In this document: in pieces, positions 43,401 through 52,400 of the stretch
Layout: every line of letters starts with the position of its first letter
How positions within the stretch are numbered: the first letter of the stretch is position 1
NCBI GenBank assembly: GCA_949316235.1
Contig: OX438748.1
Span: 7,815,001-7,879,000 of the forward strand
From: Oegoconia quadripuncta
Lineage: Eukaryota > Arthropoda > Insecta > Lepidoptera > Autostichidae
Reading direction: 5' to 3'
DNA length: 64,000 nucleotides
Position numbers and translations under genes: made by a program
Notes under the pieces: generated by a model
Databases searched by the model: none
The model's input: only the letters and a program-made list of their open reading frames with translations
Told to the model about the DNA's origin: nothing

Positions 43401-46400
43401 AACAACAAATTCACAAATGAGTCCCGCAGCTTCCTTACAGTTAGTTCACGCTCGAGTTTCGAAGGGTAACCATGCGGGGTGTGAGAATACTGCAGCTCGT
43501 CTCTCAGTCAAGATATACTCATCTACTCGTACGCAACTATAACAGCTACTCGTACTGTATTTTGATATCACAATACGTCTGTCAGGTGCCACAGCTGATC
43601 GGAAACTTGTCTATGAACTTTTCTCTCACTGTAAGAATAATATAATTGTTACGATGCACGAATAGCGTGTTGGAGAATGAGCACAAGGTGGGTTCGCGGA
43701 GGCTTCCACTACCCAGTTCCTGCTTTCTACTCATCCTGCTCCTGCTTTAAAACTTTCGAAAAGTTTTATCTCTTTTACTCTAAAATTAGAGATTAACTGA
43801 GACACTTATCAGAAAGCACGCTGGAGACCAATGCTGTGTTACTCACTCGTTTGAATGATGAGTGAACTCTCTAGGACCAATTGAACGGATAAGTTACTCG
43901 ACACCGGCTTCTTGGTCGTACAGCGTACAATCAAATGACTCGTGCAATTTCAGTCTGCAATAGTCCATGGATCCCCGATGTGGATGGATACCTGACCGAA
44001 CGCACCATTTTCATCAAAGATTTACTATTTCCACGCGAGGCCAAGTTCCTCTTGTAGCCACGTATTGCGTGGCTACAAGAGGAACATTACTGACAGTGAA
44101 TTAAATCAACAGTCATGTAATGTCTCTGGTATGTAATTATATACGATTGATGTGCTCTACAGCGAAATCTCTTGAGTCCACTCATACTGTCAAAGTGGCG
44201 GTGAACCAAACTTTTTGGGACATGGGAGTTTTAGCAAGTGATGAGTAGAGCGTCGGTGGCTCAGCGGGTAAGATGCGGTCTCCCAATTTATGAGGTCTGG
44301 GTTAGATTTCCAGGCAGGCTATGTACCAATGACTTTTAAAATTTAATTACTTATGTGCATTTATCCGACTGGTCTTAACGTTGGTCCAGCGTGGGGGACT
44401 TTGGCCCATACTCCCTCATTATACGAGAGAAGGCCTTTATTCCTGCAGTGGGATGTTTACGGAATAATGATGATGATGAATCGGTTCCATTCTTGGATCC
44501 ACACCGCAGTAAGAGTTGCGACACGGGATTGAGTCCATCCCGCGTAGTCAGCGGTATTTATAAGCGTCTTTCGCATTTTTCTAGACCAAACAACGGTTCA
44601 GTACCCGGTACAGGCAATACCTCCCCGCTGAACCCCAACCCGCCACAAGTGCCCATCGGCATGGCAAGCCAAACGGGGCGCGGCGCTAGTGTTGTAAGTA
44701 TTAAGTTTGATCATTAGCTACAGACATTCCAAATATATATATATGGAGGTATATTTAATTTATTCCAAGGTAAATATTATTCATGGCATGTATTGTTTAT
44801 GTATGTATTGTATTGTACTGATATCTATATCTATTGCCGATTTTCGTGAAGTACAACTTCTAAAATAGACTCTCGAATTATCGGATCCCCTATTTTTCAT
44901 GCTAATTATTTTACTAACTATAAACAACTTGAAGATCATTTTGGATTAATTACATAATGTTAACAATATAAATATGTTATACTTGATGATTTTTGTCCAC
45001 CATCAAAATTTGATCAAACCATCAAACTGAACGACTTTCACTATGGGACCAACTCTGAAATCGAGAAAAAAATCTGCTGTTTTATACAAAAGTTCAATAC
45101 CCATTCAACTGTAAATGTATGAAACAGCAGATTTTTTTTCTCGATTTCAGTACCATAGTGAAAGTTGTTCAGTTTGATGGTGAATAACAAATCACCAAGT
45201 ATGTAAACTGACTATGTACATCTAACATTTGTATATTATTTTAGATGAAAATACCTAAGTTCTAACCTCATAGTAGATTGATTGTTGTCAATAATACAAT
45301 CCACAGCACGAGCGGCGGGGAAGCCTGGTAAAGCCAACTGGCCTCGAAGCGTATATTACCACCGTACGTTGATGACAGACTTACTAACTTGTTAGCTTAC
45401 TCGAATAAATGTAATGAAATGTGATACCGATTTATTAACTAAAACTCGAAATTAGCGCAGAGAGGTACGGTCACTAGAGTTCCACAGCATGACTTGATGC
45501 CACAAGTCTCAAGCTGACTTAGGAGTTACTGTTGTTTTGTCCTCTGTGCATTTATATCGTCTTATTGTATTCGAGCACAGTAAAAAAACTAGATACCCCA
45601 CTTATATTTGGAATGTTACTCCACGACTAACAAGCCTGTCAGAGTGAGCAGGCGAAGCGATACAGGATATTGCGCTTGTTAAAGAATGATACATATTGTT
45701 TTTTATAAATGTGAAAGTGTGTTAGTTTGTTAGTTGTTTCTTTCTCTTCGTTACAGAGCATCAGAATTGCTTATTTTTTGCACTGAGATAGCTGAAAGAT
45801 CGGGGAAGGATATAGGCCAGTATATCCCCGGCAATAAAAGATAATCCAGTATTGGCGGAAACTAGTGATATTATGAAATTTAGGTACCGGAAAGCATTCC
45901 AAACCGAATACAGTATGAACGGTATCTAGTTTTTTTTTTATGTTCTAAAATTATTGTGTATATTCGGAATTAAATTATATATTTACTTTTGTTACATTTA
46001 TTCGTCTAGTGTCCTAACAACTAATGCGGTGTGGGCATTGTGTATGTACAAGTCCGTTCGCGTGTTCGTTTGCGTGTCGCCTCTCGCAGCGCTTCGCTCG
46101 CGCTTCTATTTCTCTCTTGCTCTAACTACTACTATTACTTACTCGTATACTAAAAAGAGAAAGCTTTGCGAGCCTTTTTGTCAATTGACATTGCAAATGG
46201 ATAAATTGGAAATGGAAGAGCTATATCGTGATTAGGATGTTAGTTTAAAAAATATATATACGAAGAAAACAAAAAGGTTAAAGAATATATCTATGGTATA
46301 CGGGTACAAAAATTATTCGAGAGGTAAATTCAACTCAAAAGAAAGGAACTGACTATCGACCACTTCAAGTACACTTGTATGTAAGCGTAAGATTGTGTGT

Positions 46401-49400
46401 GTGGATGTGTGCATGTAACTGAGTGTTGGTCACAGGTAAAGGGCCTGCAGTTCCCGGGTTGCCACGACGCGAAATACTGTCGCCTGGTGCTGCACCGCTC
46501 CAAGCTTCTCATGAAACCGGTCAGTGACAGCCCTTGCTCGACCCAGCTCCAGTTCTACGTCACTTCCTAAGCCAGTGGCCCCGCACCCCTTTATTTTTTG
46601 CTCGTTCCACCTTTTCATTTGAAGTTTTCTTCTCATTCGTACTCCTATGTAGATACTTGAACGATTTGCTGTTTCTGTTCACCATACTAGTATAGTATTT
46701 ATGTTCTCAGTGTCACAGATAAGTTGTCTGTGACCTGTGACCAATCGTTCTCGTAATATTGTTGTATCATTTTGATTCTCGTGTTTTTTCAAGGTTTTTA
46801 TAAGTTTTTCTTTTGTTTACTTCAAGTTATACTGTCGTAGTATTGAAAACTTGTTTTATCTGTTCGTTGTTTCTGGATTATTTTTTCAGTTCCATAGGTG
46901 TTTCTAAGTTGAGTTTCTACGTATGCTACTTTGTATTGTTGCGGTTTAAATTTATTTATGTTGTCGATGTATATTTGTCTGTTGTTTTATTAGCATGACC
47001 TGTTAATTGTTTAAGATAGTTATACATATGTAAATTGTATCATTGATTAACGTTTACTTTTGAAAATATTTTCACTGAGTTTCTAATTTTTGAGCACATT
47101 TTAATAACTCGTAGTTGGTGAAAAATTTTAACTGGACCGAGAAGAATTTAACGTGCTGGGTCTATTCAAAATTTCCACCGCATTATGTAAGCATAAGAAG
47201 TATTGTGTAATATGTGATGTATGTTTAGGTGCTGAAACATAAGATCGACAACATCAAGCGAATGGCCGCGCATCCGTCACATCCACTGTGTAAGACCTTT
47301 TTATACATCATATTATTTTTTAAATACTAGGGCATAAGTAGCGACTTGAAGGAAACAGTCTTGAAGAAAACTGCACGGCTGAGAAATTTTAAGTTAAGTG
47401 TTCAGAAATTCGCCGCTCTATCATCTTATCTAAATCTGCCGCCAAACAGCAATGTTAATAGCATTGTTGTTGTCAGAGATAAGATAGCAAGTTCCCCAAA
47501 TATTTGGGTTTCCGGGTCAGTACGCTTCCACCTTCGGCCTCATCTTCACTTAACATCAGGTGTGATTGAGGTCAAGTGCTAACACGTTGTGCATAAAAAA
47601 AAATTCGCATTGGACACAGAAGTCCACTAAGTTATGAGTGAAAAGCTATGCCTTTGTAGTGGGATGTTTGTAATTTGGATACATACACACGCTCATCAGC
47701 CCTCTTACGTATCCACTGCGGGCGCACACCCTTCCCTCAGGCGAGCGTATGGGTCATAATCCACCACGCGAATTTCTGTCACTAATGGCTAATGGCCATT
47801 TAACTGTCAAGGTTTTCAAACCGCATGATGTCACCCACCGAACATGTTCATTTTATCATAATGTATCGCCGGCTTTGGCAACTTATTATACGTAACTAGA
47901 GTTTGGCCCCCGACTTTGTCCGCGTGGTTTCCTATAAAATATAAACTATCACTTGTATTATACATAAAATTCTCTAAATAATGGTGAAAACCGTCTCAAA
48001 CTTCGTTGTGTAGAAACAAGTAAGAGTATGAATAGACAAACGCGGATAGTGAATTTTTTTATACTATTTAGAGATATAATTCGTCTGAATCGCGATAAGA
48101 GGGATACAACCGGGATCAAGTATTTAACGTGGCCTCGAAGCACGGAAACACTCATCGCAAAATGCCATCGATAACGAATACCCAATGCGATTGCGCCACG
48201 AGTGTGATTCAGATTTATTTCTAATAGTCTTACACTGTCAATTATTAAATTATTCAACGTTGTCAATATTTACTAAACAATCAACATTGAGTGCTCTCAA
48301 TTCAACACAATTCTATTAAATTCAATTCAATAAATAAATAATTCAATAATCCGTCAATTTAAAATAAACAATTCAACAATTAAGTTTTCTTTACCTGTTT
48401 TCCCTGCACGTAACACAAAAGTGACTTAAAAAGTTGTCACATGTATACGGCAAAAAACACAATTGCAGACCTAACCGGCGGTGCGGACGGCTCGGTCCAG
48501 CTGTGGGAGTGGGGCCACCCGTCGTGCGTTTGGTCGCCTCGGGCTCCGGGCGCGTTCGCGAAGGTGACGCGGGTGCGGTTCTCGGACTACGGCAACAAGT
48601 TCGCGGCGGCCGACGCGGACGGGAACCTTGCACTGTGGCAGCTGCATCCGTCCGCGCCTCAGCAGCTGCCGGGGCAGGCTCAGGCGTCGCCCAGACCGTT
48701 CTTCGTAAGTGTAAAATACAAAAATGCAAAATAACTTATTTGATTTTATAAATGATTCTCCTTTTAGGCCCGGATTTCAGAATGTTGCTCGAGCGTAGAT
48801 ATGTTCTTGAGCATAGTTAGAAAGAGATGCCGTTATACAAGATACATGAAGCTATCCCTTTTTAACTGTCCTCAAGCTGAGATCTCTGCTTGAGTTTTAA
48901 TGTACCATTACAAGTAATAAATATACCGGATGAGTTTTTTTACCATTAGGAAAAAATAGACCATTTCACTTACCTAAGTGAAATGGAAGGTATTGGCATG
49001 GCATGGCATATAATAAAACTTTGTGGCATTTGACGGTCGCATATGTAGCCTATTGCACGTAATTACATCATTAAATTAAATAAATTAAAAAAACTTGGTG
49101 AAAATATGAGTTCCCTATGCCAATAAGTTTTATTTCACTTTCCTAATGTACCCTATTTTCTGCCTTACTGTAAAAAAACTCATCCGGTATATTTGATTTC
49201 ATTTGAGTAACATTCTACATATAATGCGGGCCTTAAACAAGCTCCAGTATTTTATCCTGTTATTTGGTAAAGTCATGCACTGAGCTATAACCCTTTTGTA
49301 TTACTATGGCACACATGATTTGGTTGTACATATCTCGGTTATTGATATTATAGTTGCTTATAATTACTCTCATTCCTTGTTTTGAATATATAGCATTACT

Positions 49401-52400
49401 GTGTGTCTAATTCACATACACATATTTTTTTATCTAATCTATCATAAAAATGTTTCTGTCAGGAAAATCCACTCTTCAGGTAAGGAAAAAGGTATGATAT
49501 GTAGCGAATTATTGGAGCGATAATGGAAATTATTATACGCTAATTTAAATTAATTGATAACAATAATAAACGTGCATGTATTTGAATTTGTAAGTAAGGG
49601 AGGATGTGTCGGTTTTGTTTGTGTGTGTGAGTTTAAATGTCCGTAAGTAATAAATGTCACAACTTAACAAGAACATGCAAGCCTTCTTTCACCTTACAGT
49701 TAGTCAACAAATTTCGAAGGGTAACTGTTGGGGGGATTCAGGGCTCTATAATAACGTAGGAGCTACAACAGTCACGGGGCGTGCTCTCAAACTTTTTTTT
49801 TGAGTTCAAGCCCTAACCCACTGTGCTTCAAAAACAACACATGACGTGACATCTTAGTTTCCAACCAATATTAGTCTAAATATTAATTTTTATGGTTTTA
49901 TTTGCAAAAATAACGACATTTTCGTACAAACTTGCATCCTCTATCTACAGTATCCTTTTGTCTTGAAGACTTCACAAAAATATATAACCATTGTTTATCT
50001 TTTCAGACCCACCAATGTCATAGTAAAGGAATTAGTGATTTTGTATTCCTGGGTTCCTGCAGTTTAGTAGCTACAGGTAAATATTTTAGATGTTAAATTA
50101 TTTATAAACAGTAACCGATTCATGATTTGATCCGTCACACCATTAAGTTAATAAAAATTGTAGTGAGGTCAGCTGCTTGCTGGTTTGCCATATCTTATCA
50201 TGAAATTACAAAATATGATCTTATAATAACTGTTCTTGGAATATAAAATAGTTAATTACCATAAAAAAACTGCTTGTCCGCTGTAGGACAGCGGCGCACA
50301 TTAGTATGTTTTTGGTGAACGAATCTGTTTTCTGTTTTTTCAGCCGGTCACAGTTCGGAGAGCAAAAACGTAGCAATATGGGATACCCTGATGCCCATCA
50401 AGAAAGCGTTAGTGGTTTGTGAGTATTCTCATATTCTTCATTTGCTTGTTCCGATATTTATTGGTCGACTCGCGCTGATAGTCTGCACAGGCAGTAGCTA
50501 CTACAGAACTAATAAAAGACAATACAAATGTTAGTAATCGCATTTCCTGCTAGAACCCGTGTAATAAATAAAAATCTCCATTGAAACGTAATTATCGTTT
50601 CCTAGAAAGTTTCTGCAGTTGGATACGCTACCTAAACTGACGAATCACAGTATGTCGCACCGGAAGACGAAAGCGTGGGCAGGCCCCTCACGAGGTGGAC
50701 CGACGATTTGGTAAAGATAGTGGGAAGCCCCTGGATGCGGGCAGCGCAGGACCGATCGTTGTGGAGATCTTTGGGAGAGGCCTTTGTCCAGCAGTGGACG
50801 TGTTTCGGCTGATGATAATGTAAAACAGCCCTGTATGAATAACTATGACGGCGTTTATACAAGCTTTGCTTAGTTTGGGACTAGACGATTAAATGTCCGA
50901 AATAATAATAACAGCCCGTATGACGGCAAGTTTAAGTTCTTTATTTAGATAACATTTGACCGGTTTGTGGTGGGGATTGTGTATCAGCGTGGACGTGCCA
51001 CGAGGGCGGCGCGGCGTGCGTGGCGTGGGCGGGGTCGGCGGGCGCGCTAGTGTCGTGCGGGCGGCGCGGCGACGTGCTGGTGTGGGACCTGCGCGCCAGC
51101 ACGCCGCGACACAAGCTGCACGCGCACCACGCGCCCATCAAGTGCGTCGCGCTGTCGCCGCGCGAGGACTTGTACGCTATCGGCGCCGCCGACGGCGACA
51201 TCAAGGTAACCTCCTCAGTGCGCCCGCGGCATTTACAGCTAGCAAGTGGCAGTAGTTTCGTGTCAGCCATAAAATCCGAATTATCTCACTAAAATAATCA
51301 TTTTTTGCGATCTTTATGCAAAACTGCCCATAATGACATATAACTACTGTTTAAATAGCAATTAGTATGGATGGCCAAAGTCATGATTATGTATGGAGTA
51401 CTTACTAGGTAGCAGGTAACTCTTGGTTATGACGATCTATGTAACGTAATGTATTGAAGAGAAAATAGGCAACACATGTATTTAATTTTATTAACTGTGT
51501 AAAAACCACGAAAACATCTTGGGCTGGCGCTACTCTGAAACCCTAAGCATGCCACTGAGGTTCGGCTTTATTAAATAGCCATATTTTATGCACACCTTCA
51601 TTATCAGCCTGTAAATTCCACTACTGGACATAAGCCTCTCCTGTGGAGCAATTTACATGGTTTTCCATAGGATTTGCCCTAGTCGCCACACGTTGGGTTG
51701 GCGATCGCCGATGTGTTTTCTGTGAGCTCCGGCCTAATGATGCAGCTGACTGTCACTGGCCTATCATGTTATGCTTACGTTCGTTTAGTCACCTTTCACG
51801 ACAGCCACGGGAAGAGATGGTTGGTCTTATTCTACTCTGCGGGGAACCATATGACCATCCCTTAATAATTATTATTATCACTCGGGCAATAGGTTGGTAC
51901 GTAGACATAGACATATATTTATTTGACACCACACGTTTAGCAACAACAATATTACTTCATCCTGATGTAAATGAATGTAATTAAAGTAGGTCTAATGTTG
52001 ATAGCATTGCTGTGTTCCGGTTGTCAGAGATAAGATAGCCAGTCCCCCAAAATGTGTTGGGGTTTCCGGGTCAGTACGCTTCCACCTTCGACCTCATCTT
52101 CACTTAACATCAGGTGTGATTGAGATCAAGGACGAACCCGTCGTGCATAAAAAAAAGGTCTAATACTCCAACTGACGTTGAGCCAAACCATGTGTTACAA
52201 AATTGGAAGTGGATAGTGAAATTCTTCGGTGGCTTCCCTCGAGTTTGGGTTCATATAATTCGTTTTGACGAGTCCAATATATTGTACCTGATTGCGAGGG
52301 CATGATGACGGAGCCAGGAGATGGATGGTGGAACTCTAGCTTGTTTTTGTTTTTTTGAACTAGGGGTTGATTACTGTTTGTATGAAAACTGGACACTATC

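Noticed and set aside
46813..46998. 61-residue ORF rich in Phe/Val/Leu
   Set aside because: Arises from T-rich intron sequence; no start context or conservation visible.
48391..48751. Overlapping ORFs on both strands around exon 53
   Set aside because: Result of the high GC content of exon 53; only the + frame encoding YLTGGADGSVQLW is real.
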